Shown here: piece after piece, positions 47,055-58,382 of the stretch
Position numbering within the stretch: the first letter of the stretch is position 1
Layout of the letters: every line of letters begins with the position of its first letter
Assembly: GCA_030272155.1 (NCBI GenBank)
Contig: CP126192.1
Span: 6,296,501-6,360,500 of the forward strand
Source: Tetradesmus obliquus
Lineage: Eukaryota > Chlorophyta > Chlorophyceae > Sphaeropleales > Scenedesmaceae
DNA: 64,000 nt
Reading direction: 5' to 3'
The notes under the pieces: generated by a model
Seen by the model: only the letters and a program-made list of their open reading frames with translations
The model's database searches: none
Told to the model about the DNA's origin: nothing
Translations under genes and position numbers: made by a program

Positions 47055-50000
47055 GTCTGTTGCACGCTGGCAGACAACCCATCCTGGCTCAACAGCAGCT
47101 GCAGCTGCTGCTGCCGCGCCTCAGCTTGCTGTGCAACCTCCTGCCGCCGCCGCTGGTGCTGCTGCCGCATCAGGTGCCGCTGCCGCAGCAGCTGCTGCTG
47201 GCGGCCCCTGGCCCTCGCTAGCGCAGCAGCATCAATGCCCACACCCAGCTCCAGCAGCACCTGCAGCTGAGCAGGGCCCTGTGCTGGCAGTGCCAGGTCA
47301 CACTGCAGGTCCTCATCCAGTGAGGATGAGCTACAGCAGGAGTGAGGGCTGCCCGAGGGGCTGCTGCTGTTGCTGCTGCTGCCAGTGCGCAGAGCAGTTC
47401 GCACAGAGGCCCCAGCAGCCGCAGCAGCAGTGTGTGGGCTGCTTGGCGTGCTTGAGCTGTGTGCGCTAGGTATGCGGATGCGCAGGCCCAAAGGCGCAGC
47501 AATGTCAGCAGCAGCAGCAGCAGCAGCAGCGGGCGCTGCCAGGGCTGCTTCAAAGGTCGTGCTAGCCACAGATGTGGCGGCAGCAGGAGCAGCAGGAATG
47601 TCAGGCCCTGGAAGCTGCTGCTGCTGCTGCTGCTGCTGCAGCCTGAAGTCTTGGTACAGCAAGCTGGGGCCTGCAGTAAGCTGACTTGAAGCTGCAGCAT
47701 CAACACTGCTGCGCTGCTGCTGCTGCTGCATTTGACGAGCCGCAGGAGGATCGACAGCAGCAGTCACTGCTGCTAGCCGCTCAGCTGCACTGCCAGAGAC
47801 AGCAGCAGCGGTAGAGCCAGCTGCTGCTGCGTCCAGCGCAGTTACAGGTGCAGCAAGTTGATCATTTGCAGCCAACACAGCGCCAGCCTGTGTTGCCATC
47901 AAGCTGCTGGCACCACTTCCAGATGCTAGCACGGCCACTGCAGCCACGCCTGCTGCATCTGCTGCTGTGTCTGCTGCTGTGTCCGGCTGCCCTGCACCAA
48001 ACATCATCATACCGCCAATCGGCAGCATTGGCAGCGGGCTGCTGCGCCCACCCAGCGGCACAAGCACAAACTCACTCGCTGCTGCCGGCTGCTGCTGCTG
48101 CTGATGTCGCCCTTGCAATGGTGGCCACACCAGTCTGCTGCTGCGGCTGCCGCCGACATCAGCAGTGCTGCCGTTGCTGGCCTTGACTGTATCAGGCGCA
48201 TGCAGCGACAGCTGTCCCCTGGCAGGACCACCAGCCGCTGCTGCTGCACCTGCAGCATCACCGGCCAAATGTGCTGTTCCACCACTGCTGCTGCTGCCTA
48301 CAAGGGTAGTTGCAATTTCCCCAGTGCCAGCAGCAGCTGCTGCTGCTGCACCTGTGCCAGCATGGCTGCGCAGTTTGCGGCTGACATGGCAAGGCTTGGC
48401 TGCCTTGGGAGCAGCGCCAGCAGAAAACGCTGCAACACGCGACAGCACCACACCACCGCCTTCTACTGCGCCTGCCGGGCTTTGGCCCACAGCTGCTGCT
48501 GCTGCTGCCGCCCTGTAGCCAACAGACCGCCGCCGCTTCAGCAGCCACGGCCCTGCCACAGCAGCAGCCTCAGCTGCAGCTGCTGCCGCAGCAGCAGCAG
48601 CCTGCGCTCCCGCATCACTGCTGCTGTTGCTGCTTGCGGAGCGCTTGCCCATCAATCTGACCCCACCTGCAGGAGGTAGCTCAGGCCCAGGCTCTGAACC
48701 CTGCTGGCCTAAACCTAAACCTATGCCAGTTGACAGGTCAGCCACTCGCTGCTGCACAAGCCCCGGCTGCAGCCAGCCAGCTCCTGCAAGGCCCCCTGCC
48801 CCCTGCTGCTGCTCTGCGGCATCAGCTGCTGCATTGTCAAGCAGCGTGCAGCCGCCAGCAGCAAACAGCAGCTGCTGCGGGGGCGCTTCGAAGCCTGACT
48901 CTCCCTCCCAGTCTTGGGAGGCAGTGTTTGGTAGCTGCAGATGCTGCTGCTGCTCGCCTGTGCTGCTGGTGCGCCTGCACGGCGTCTTGCTGCTGCTGCA
49001 GGGCGCGTCATCAGCCGCTGCAGCAGCAGCAGCTGCTGCTGCTGCTGCAGTCCAGCCTGCTGGTACTGCTGCAGCGCCCCCCCGAGGGCTCATCAAGCCG
49101 CTGCTGCTGCTGCGGCTGCGCAAGAACGGGCTTGCACCTGCTGCTGCTGCAGCTTGTGGGGAGGCCCCTGCGCAGCGGCCTGGAGAGTCCATGCTGCTCC
49201 TCCTGCTGGCAACGCTGCTGCAGCTGCCCAGCGCACCGCTGCCTGTGCGGTTGGCAGTGGCGATCTGGCGCAGGCCACTGGCAGGGTTCCTGCAGGAGTG
49301 CAATAACAAGCGGCGTGAGCAAAATCAGCGACAGCAGTGATACAACAGGATGTTTTTGTGAAAAGAATGACCTGGGAGGGCGCCTGCGGAGCGCACTGAA
49401 CAGGACAGCGGCCAATACCTGCAGAAACAATTGCGAAAGCACCATAAGAAACATGACACTTGCAGGAACAGCAGCAGCAGAAACAGCAGCAGCACAAACG
49501 CACGCCACCTGCTCATGTAGGAGGGCACGTACTGCACTGCACCCTCGCGAGCACACATAATCGCAAACACACATAAGAAACAAGACACTCGCAGGAAAAG
49601 CAGCAGCACACAGGCAGCCCACCTGCTCATGTAGGAGGGCACGTACTGCACTGCGCAGCGGCCACTGGCCAGCACCACCTCGTGCTGCTTCTCCGCATGC
49701 AGCCTCGTCAGCAGCGCAGACGCGTTGGCACCAACAGCATCGGCAGCAGCAGCAGCGGCAGTGGCAGCAGGTGAGGCGCCATCGGCCCCAGTGGGGCCTG
49801 CCGCCTGCTGCTCACTACTGCTGGAGCTGCGTGATACGGTCACGCAGCCAGCTTGCTGCTGCTGCTGCTGCTGCTGTGTTTGCTGCTGTTGGGGTGTGAA
49901 GGGCTCACTGCATGGCTCGATGCTCGCAGCAGCAACAGCAGCAGCAGGAGGCTGCGCATTGCCATCGCTGCCATGAGCAGCAGTTGGCAAAGCAGTGCCG

Positions 50001-50076
50001 TCCTGTGCTGTGGCAGCAGCTGCTGCTGGAGTACCGCTGCTCACTGCAGCAGCAAGTTCAGCAGCTGCTGCCACAT

Positions 50077-50107
<31 letters not shown>

Positions 50108-50964
50108 TGCTTCGGCTTGGGCGACAACTTGGATTGCTGCTTCCACTGCTGCCTCAACCGGCTCAGCTGTAGCTGCATCCGATGCCATCGGCGTCACCCC
50201 AGCAGAGTCACCCGCTGCTGTTGCTGCAGTGTCTGCGACAAGCGGCGTGTCAGGTGACGCAACAGAGGACGCATTTGACAGCACTGCCCCTGCTGCCGCT
50301 GCAGCAGCCTCACTCGCCTCTGCTGCTGCGGCTGCTGCTGCTGTAGGTTTGCCTAGCTCTGCTGCCGAGCCATCTGCCACAACCTCAACCTCAACGCCTG
50401 TGGGGGCTACAGCTGCCACAGCCGCTGCTGCAGCCTCTGCTGCAGCTTCTGCTGCTGCACTCGTCTTTGCTGCCTCCATGAGGCCAAATCTGCTCAGCCC
50501 TTTGGCATGGTGGCTGCTGCTGCTGCAGTCGCTGCTGCCCTTGCTGGGAGACACAGCAGCCCTGCTGCCGCTGCTGGCCTGCTGCAGCTGCTGCACCGGC
50601 GACTCTGGCCGAGCAGCAGGCTGCTCTGCTGCTGCTGCTGCTGCTGCAGTGCTAGCTTGGTGACTTGAGCAATGCTCCTGCTGCTGCTGCTGCTCCTGGA
50701 TGCTAGCTGGGTGCTGGCTGCAGGGTGTGCTCTGGCCACTTGCAAGCTCAGATGCCACCCCTGCTGCTGCTGCTCCGTTGACATCCGCATTGCTAGGTGC
50801 CGCTTCTAACACTGGAGAGACAGGGCTGCTGCTGCTGCTGCTGTTACTGCCAGTGCCCCTGCCTGCTGCCGCCGCCGCCGCCTCGTCAGCTGCCTGCTGT
50901 TGGTGCTGCCTGTACTCATGTGTGTCAGACCTCACCCGCAGCATGCGGGGACTGTACAGCATGC

Positions 50965-51002
<38 letters not shown>

Positions 51003-52122
51003 AGTGGCAACGGCTGTGGCTGCTGAAGGTACAGCGGGCAGTAGTGGTGCCCCAGGTGCTGCATTGTCCCAGGCTGCTGCAGCACCTGGCCACCTGTCAG
51101 CAGCAGCATCAGCGTGTTGCTGCTGCAGCTGCGCGTCCTAGCGTGGCTGGCCAGACCCCCAGGGTGCAAGCTGCTGCTGTTGCTGCTGCTGCCAAACACA
51201 GTGCTGCTGCTGCCAGCTGCACCACCCGCCGCCCCGCCACCATTGCCAGCAGCATACGCAGCAGCAGCAAAGCCGCCGGCAGGTGGCATGGCTGGCCGGG
51301 TCCTGCCAGAGGGCGTGCTGCTGCCGCTGCTGCCGCCTCCTGCAGGGCCCTGCTGCTTGGCCAGGGCCTGATGCAACAGCCCGGGCGAGGTGGGCTGCCT
51401 ACGAGGGGTGCTACAGCCGCTGCCGCCAGCGCCTGCATAGCCATAATAGCCAACAGCACCGCATCCAGCACCATACCCAGCTCCATAGCCGTACATGCTG
51501 CCGCTGCCTGGCGCATAACTGGCTGCTGCTGCTGCTGCTGCCGTGCTGCTGCTGGGAGTGGTGACATCTGCATTGCCGCCGTCGCTGCGCCACGACGGCG
51601 AGCGCAGTGCCGCACTGGGTGTGATAGGGCAGTCAAACCCTACCACGCGCGGTGAGGCAGGCACATACCGCACACCACTGCTGGCTGGTGAAGGAGGCAC
51701 AGTAATGCTGCTGAGGCCTCCTAATGTAGCTGCTGCTGCTCTGAGCTGCAGGCTACTGCCAGAGTGTGTGCGCAGTACGCTGGCGTGTGCGTGCACCGGC
51801 GTGGTGGTCGCAGAGCTGTTGTCGGCGTCTGAGTTTGACTCGTTGCACTGCGTTTGACCCTTGCTGGGGCATGCAGTGACGACGCGCAGCATGCTGTGCA
51901 TGCCGCGGCCGCGCGGCGACACTAAAGGCAGCGGCAGCGGCGGCGGCACAGCAGCAACAGCAACGTGCTTGACAGCGCTGGCAGGACCAGCAGTACCGCT
52001 ATTGCTGCGGCCAGGGCTGTACAAGCTGCTGCTGCTGCATCCGGCAGCAGCAGTACAGCCAGCCATATCCAGAGGCCCAGTTGGGGCAGCTGCAGCACCC
52101 CTGAAGGAGCGGCCACACTTGC

Positions 52123-52169
<47 letters not shown>

Positions 52170-53822
52170 ACTGCATCTGCAGCACATGGGCTGTCTCGCT
52201 GCTGCTGCTGTTGTAGATTGACCAAGTTGCTGCTGCTGTTGCTGCGCTGCGCCCATTTGGGAGGCAGCTGCGCAGCACCCATGTTGTTGGCACTGTTCAC
52301 GCGCTGCAACTGTCCAGGCCCAGCATAGCCCTCTCGACACTGCGGCTCTGCTGCTGCTGCTGCCTGGTGATGCTGCTGCTGCTGCAATGCACCCGCCTGC
52401 TGCTGCTCAAGCGGCGATGCGGGTGTGTTGGGCCGCGGTGCTGTTGTTGTGATGGTCAGATGCGGCAGCGGCAGCAGCCGGGGGCCTGCCACTGCTGCTC
52501 CTGCTGCAGCTGCTGCGGCAGCAAACGGGCTGTTGCTGCTGCTGCCGCCGCTGACGCCAGCCGCTGCCGTACGCCTGCTTGCTGCCTCGGCCGCTGCTGA
52601 AGACTGCTGTGCATCTGCCAGGTTGCATAGCAGCTGGCGCAGCTGCTGGCTGCTCACACCTCCGCCAGCAGCTGAAATGGCATCAATCTCACTCGCTGCT
52701 GCATCAAACCTGCAACTCAGCCCTGCCAGCCCGGCCGCAGCTGCTGCTGCCGCTGCACCAGAGGATTCCCGCGCCTGCTGTCCAAAATTGAACGCTGCCT
52801 GGGAGTCAGCGGCGCTTGGGCCTGTGTGGCCAAACACAGGGGTGGGCTGCTGTGTGCGCTCAGCTGTTATTGCCAGTACTGACAGATCAGGAGGCTCTAG
52901 GCTGATCGTCCGCTGCTGCTGCTGGCGTTGAATACCTTCTACCTCTGCTGCCGTGGGTGCACCACTTGCAGCGCTGCTGCTGGCAACGGCAGCAGCAGCA
53001 GCAGCAGCTGCAGACGATGCTTGCACAGCCTCCGACGCCTGCCTGCTAAGGTTGACTATGCCGCCTGACACTGAAATACCCGAGGCCTGCCTGCTCAAAC
53101 TGTCACTGCTGGCCCAGCTGGTGCCTGCTGCAGCAACCCGGGCTGGCCTGGCGCTGCTATTGTTACTAACAGTGTTACCAACACCCTGGCTGAAGCTGTC
53201 ATCCGCTAACGACGTCAATGACGACATCGCACCCGCATAAAAGAAGCTCTCAGGCACACTTGGCGGTGGCATGCCGCCTGCCTTGATAAGCCGCTGCTGC
53301 TGCTGCAGCTGCCGCGCATACGAGCTCATGCCGCCGCCGCTGCCGCTGCTGCGCCGCGGCCGCCGGCCGGCATGCTGGCTGCTGCTGCCTGCAGCCTCGC
53401 TGGCAGACCCTGCCTGGTCAAACAAGCTGCGGACGTCTGTTCCTGCAAGCTTTGACCGCTGGTAGCTAATACCCAGCCACTCAGAACGCTCCGAGGCCCC
53501 TGCACAACCATCATCAGAGGCTCCAGCAGTGCCCCAGCTGTCTAAGCGCGACAGCCGCAACTGCTGCTGCTGCTGCTGCTGCTGGGAGGAGCCGCCCATG
53601 CCGCCACTGAATGACACGTGCGGCAGCAGGCTGCCGCCGCCGTCCATGCTGATGCGCGCGCCAAACAGGTCGCTGCTCATGCGGCTGTTGTCAAAGTGCT
53701 CCACGTACTCGCTGCTCATGCGGCCCCCCAGCAGCCCAACCTCACTGTCTGCATAGCTCTCCAAGTGACACAGCTCCACGCCCGCAGCAACAGCAGCAAC
53801 ATTCGCAGCATTGGCAACTGCC

Positions 53823-53869
<47 letters not shown>

Positions 53870-55822
53870 TGCAGCTGCGGCTGTCCGGTCGTCTGCAGGG
53901 TTGCCAAATGCCAGCTCATCCGCTGCTCTGAAGAAGCCACTGTCACTGCAAGCACTGCTGCAGGGGCTGTCATCCACAGCACTGCGGCATGCTGCTGCTG
54001 CTGCTGCTGCTGCTGTGCTTGCCGCTGCTGCTGCGTCTGCTGCCCTGCGGCTGCTAACAGCTGCTTGTGAGGCTGCAGTGCTGCCGTGTGTTGTCAGCAC
54101 CCGCAAGCGTGGCAGCGCCGGCAAGCCAACCTGTGGCTGCTGCTGCTGCTGCTGTAGCTGGGCAGCAAAGGCGGCTGCTGCTGCTCCTGCTTGCGCTGCT
54201 GCCGCTGCCCCTGCTGCTGCCATGGCTGGGTGCTGTGGTGGCAGCTGCGCAGCAGGGCCGATGCGGATTGCCTGCAGCCGCAGCTCCCCTGCACCCAGCA
54301 GAGATGTCTCTTGTGCAGCCACACCCTGCTGCTGCTGCTGCAGCTGCTGCACAGGTGAAGCTGTAGGCACAGCATTGGGGTACTGTAGGCCCTGGACCGC
54401 CTCAGCTACTAGTGCTGCTGCCTTACTACTGGGCGACACTGCCCTGCCTTGAGTTGCAGCAGCAGCAACAGGCGGCCTGCTGCTGCTTGACGATGCAGCT
54501 GCAGCTGCACCGTTACCACGAGGGAACCACAAGCTGCCAGCTGCACTGCATGCAATGCTTGCTGCAGCGTCACAGTCAACGTCAGCTGCACGCATGCTGC
54601 TGATGCTGCTGCCAGGCACCAGGACATCAGCAGCAGCAGCTGAGCCGAACGTCGCCCCAGCTGCTGCTGCACCGCCAGCGCCCTTTGCAGTCCTCAGGGC
54701 AGCAGGCATTAGCAGCAAATCATTTGCTAGCTGCTTCAGGCCTCCACTGACACTTGATGCCACTGAGCGCACGGATGCGCCGCCCAGCCCTGTTGACCGA
54801 GCCGACCACGGCGCTGCTGCTGATCTGTTGGTCAAACTTGTCACGTTTGACCGAGCTGACTCGCTGCCTGCATCACTGCCTGGGCCACCTCTGCTGCTGC
54901 GAGTCGACTCCATTGAGCGGCGCAGCGCCCGCCTTGGCAGCAGCAGCTTAGGCAGCTGCAACAGGCCCAGCCCGCTGCTGCTGCTGTCCTGCAAGCTAGG
55001 TCCTGCTGCTGCAGGACGTCCCGATGCTGCTGCAAGCGCGGCAACTGCAGCAGCGGTCAACGGTGCAGCAGCAGTGCCATTCAAATGGTCTGCCGCACCC
55101 TGTTGCTGCTGTCCTTGGCTACCCCAGTGGTCGCTAATGCCTGCTCCTGCAGTGTCCATGCTATGGTGCTCGTGTGCGTAGCCGCTGCTGCAGCTGCCGA
55201 GCTGACTGTCAATGCCACTGCTGTACTGCCATGCCATGTTGACACACGCAGCTGCCTCTGCTTGTATGGCTGCTTGTGTTGCCAGCTGCGCTGCTGCTTC
55301 CGCCTCTGCCAATTGCACAGCAGACAAGCTAGGGGGCCCCATCAGCCCAAGTACTGCAGGAGACCTGGGTGTTATTGGCGGGTAACCTGCGAAATCCCCG
55401 CCTGCAAACGCTGCTGCTGCACCTGCGGCCCTGCTGCCTCGGCTGCTGCAGCCGTCTGCCCCAGTAGTGCCGACACTGCTTGCTGCTGCAGGCGAGCGTG
55501 CGTCGCTGAAGCGCTCGAGCTCTAGTGGGTCGCCCTGCGCATCCGCTGCTGTTTGCTGCTGTTGCTGCAGGTGTGCGAGCTGCTGCTGCAGCTGCAGCTG
55601 CTGTAGCTGCTGCCGCAGTTGGTAGTTCTCCTCTGCAAGCACTGCCACCTGCTCATCTTCCTGCAAGCACTGCTGATGTGGCAGTGGCGAGCCTGAGCTG
55701 AGGCCTGCTGCTTGCAGGACACTGCGCAGCTGCCCGTTTGCAATCACAAGGTGGTCAAGCAGCACATCCTCCTCTGCTGACTGCTGGTAGCTGTAGCTGC
55801 TGCCAGCTGCATCCAGAGGCAT
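46319..55822 (-). CDS. Giant low-complexity Gln/Ala/Ser-rich protein
   Basis: I do not recognise the family. Two huge exons, 49623-55822 and 46319-49289, join in phase (SYMS|R|NPASGLRQIATAN) to give about 3056 aa. The start used is the first Met at 55822, directly after a CTGCAG that could also be an acceptor, so an upstream exon is possible. The N-terminus (DVLLDHLVIANGQLRSVL, then EENYQLRQQLQQLQLQQQ) looks like a short coiled coil. The rest is mostly poly-Gln, poly-Ala and Ser/Gly-rich sequence with scattered Ser-Arg and Ser-Pro sites (SLSRQASGISVSGG, SPRGRGMHSML). No catalytic motif, membrane segment or zinc finger was seen. Such composition is common in algal nuclear or cytoplasmic regulators, but the function is unknown. 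The open frame is intact across more than 9 kb, which argues that it is real. Confidence 0.65.
49506..49540 (-). repeat. Copy of an exon end and donor within the intron of the giant gene
   Basis: A 35-base exact copy of 49620-49654, 114 bp away, which spans the codons for VQYVPSYMSR and the splice donor. Neighbouring intron sequence is also duplicated with changes, so the whole unit is about 100 bp. The model splices from the original donor (after 49623); the copy could serve as an alternative donor only if the intervening sequence were translated. Confidence 0.85.
52124..52168. repeat. (CTG)15 microsatellite, poly-Gln in the giant protein
   Basis: Fifteen CTG units, read as 15 consecutive Gln on the minus strand just before GKCGRSFRG. 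Confidence 0.9.
53825..53868. repeat. CAG run, poly-Ala in the giant protein
   Basis: About fourteen CAG units on the plus strand. The minus-strand gene reads them as GCT, giving a poly-Ala block of more than 20 residues together with neighbouring Ala codons. Confidence 0.8.
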
Positions 55823-58382
55823 GCCTGCAGGAGATTGTGCGCGCAGCAGCAGATGCGCTCAGCGAGCAGCTGCATGAACTGGCAAAGGCGGGTTCTGTGC
55901 GTCAAGTGGTATACATGCACTCCCCATCTTGTGATGGTGTGAGGACGGCACTGTGAAGGAAGCATATGCATGCAGGAACTGTTTACAGCCTGACACTACA
56001 CAACCCACACACAACCACCAGGCCACAGGCAACTGCAATGTTTGCCGCACTGGGTGCGCACTTGTATCGTCCTGCAGCTCTTCTTGGTAGCCATGATGGC
56101 GGCAGTGCCGCTGCTGCGCCTGGCTTCTTGCAGCCACAGGTGCAGCCAGCCCTGCTGCTTGAGCAGCACCTGCCTTGGGAACGTCAGCGGCCTGCACAAG
56201 GGCACAAGTACTGTCTGAAGCCACGCCCACGTGATGAAGAAAGTTGTAAAACTGCTGTTGCTGGGCTGCTGGAGCAGGGTGGGGAACGGTGGCTGCAGAA
56301 GCCTGATGATGCTCTGCTTGGGAGCTGCACAGCTGCATCACCGACTGTTGGCGCACCTGAGCCAGCTCTGCCCTCATGCTGCTGCCCTACGCCGCGCACT
56401 GACACTGATCATCAGGCCTGCAGCAAGCGAGTGATCGAGGAGCAAGTGCGGCAACAGTTGTTCATCGCCGGGGTCGCCCGAGGGTATGGAAACCAGGTTC
56501 TGTTGGTCAGCATGCAGCGTTGTATGCATTATCAGGTACTAAAGAAGCGAAATTCAACTGGATCGCCGGCTCAGCTGGCTAGGAGAACACACCGGAAATG
56601 AGCCTTGATGAATCAATGCACGCAGCCGGTCCTCGGGTCCAGACAGAGGTTATGAAATCACACAACGTAGTTATCGCCGAAGCCCATGATGTTCCTGGTG
56701 CTGCTCCGAGGCAAGGCCTCTTGTGGCCTGACTTTACGCAAGCCAGTTTAGCCTTCTAGTGATAGCAGTGAACCACAGATACACCAAACAAACTCCAGCG
56801 AGCATAGAAGCGCTCGTGCGCGAAAGCTCTGGCCAAACCCTACGCAGCGAGGTGGGGCGTGACGCTTGTTCAAAATTGCTTCCTTGTGCGTACAATGTCC
56901 ACATCACGTGCCGCTCAATAAGTTCCACAGCAGCTTGGGTGGTTTGCTGACGCATGGCAGCCGCCGTTGTGTTGGCGCATCTGTTGCTTGTCATACTGCA
57001 ACCAGTCGCTGTCATGCGGCATCACCGGCCCTGGTCAGTGCTTCAAGCCCAGGGTCTTGCAATTAACATTCATGGTTTTCTGTGTGTCATTGTTGTCGGT
57101 ATCGTGTGCCGTCGAAGGTTGCAGCTTTCCGGCTGACCGTGCTACAGCCATAGTGTGGCACTGGTGCAAGACTTGACTGGTGCATCATTGTTCAAGTAGC
57201 TGGCCTTGCCGAAATACGTCAGACCTGACACCAGGTTTGAGTCCAAAGCTCTTTTTTTGTGTTCAATGAGGCTGCCTTCAATAGACCGACAGTGTTGTCA
57301 ACAGGTGATCTGCAGCGTTCAGCCTGCACTGGTGGCCCCACTGCTTCAAGTTGCATGCAGAGCTGCTGGCTGGAGGCCTCCTCCACTTGTGTGTTTCAAC
57401 GGCTTGTTGCTGCTTCTGATCTCCATGATGACAGCAGTCCCTGACATGTACGGCAGGGGAAGCCAGGTGCTGCAGCAGCAAGGTTGATGTTGCGGCCAGG
57501 CTGGCAGCTGACTGGCACGCAACCGGCAGGTGTTTTTTTGTTGTTGGCAGGTGTTACCTGCCGGCCAAGTCAGCATTGTTATGGCTGCTCAAGAAGTTGC
57601 TCAGAGGCAAGTGCCTGCTGTTGGGCATGCTGGAGGCTTTACACAGCTGGTGTGCTGATGCACAATGGCCATCCGCGGGTGGCAGCTATCACCTGGCCAG
57701 CGGCCAGGCTGACATCAGGAGTGCTCAGGCTTGCAGGCCCTACAGCTGGCACGTCAGTACTGCGCTTGTTGCACAAGCTTTACCTAGCAACAGCTACCTT
57801 GGAGTGCCACTGACAATGACCTGAACATGGCATGTATGGCCGTGATCACCCGCTCCACATCACTGGCCAGATGCCTGTATGGCATGCATGCCGCTGCGCA
57901 GCTGCTGCTGTGAGCACCACTTGTGTGCTGCTGGACATTGCTGGTCAGGCTGACAGCCTGCACACTGGCTTCACCACTCTGTGACACAGCAACCACGACA
58001 ACAAGCCCTGATGGCTTCAGTCGGATCTGGTGCCATGCTCAAAGGCTCTAGGCACTGACGGAATCTGTGGGCACCTGCTCAAGGTTGCACTCGAGGCAAG
58101 GCTGGATGAAATGCCAGGTGCCGACAACCACATCTCGTTGACAGACTATTGTGTTTGCTAATGTTGTCTTGTGTGCGCAGGCCCTACAAGTGGAAGTTGG
58201 CTAAGATGGTCATGCACAGGGTTTCGATCGGTCCAAGGCTACCGCACCTCAGCCTCATCAGCGTTGGCGCCTCAAGACCTCCTCCTTTGCCTAGCAGCAG
58301 GAAAGTTAAGCTCGACTCCAGGCTGCAGCAGGTTAAAATCCTGGCGTTGTGAAATCGCATAGTTCGCAGCTAGGTCGTCAGG
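55823..58382. other. Region between divergent genes, no confident gene
   Basis: About 2.6 kb between the giant minus-strand gene and the plus-strand secreted protein. It should contain both promoters. Possible extra 5' exons of the giant gene would lie here, but no candidate joined in phase. A stretch at about 58030-58160 resembles a decayed reverse-transcriptase segment and is discussed as a finding. An open frame at 57576-57824 has no domain. Confidence 0.4.

Noticed and set aside
48730..49560. Plus-strand open frame of 276 codons over the giant gene
   Set aside because: Cys/Leu-rich shadow of CAG repeats without domain or splice support.
56184..56405. Upstream exon of the giant gene starting MRAELAQ
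   Set aside because: The candidate donor after MRAELAQ is in phase 0, while the acceptor before 55822 needs phase 1, so they cannot be joined in frame.
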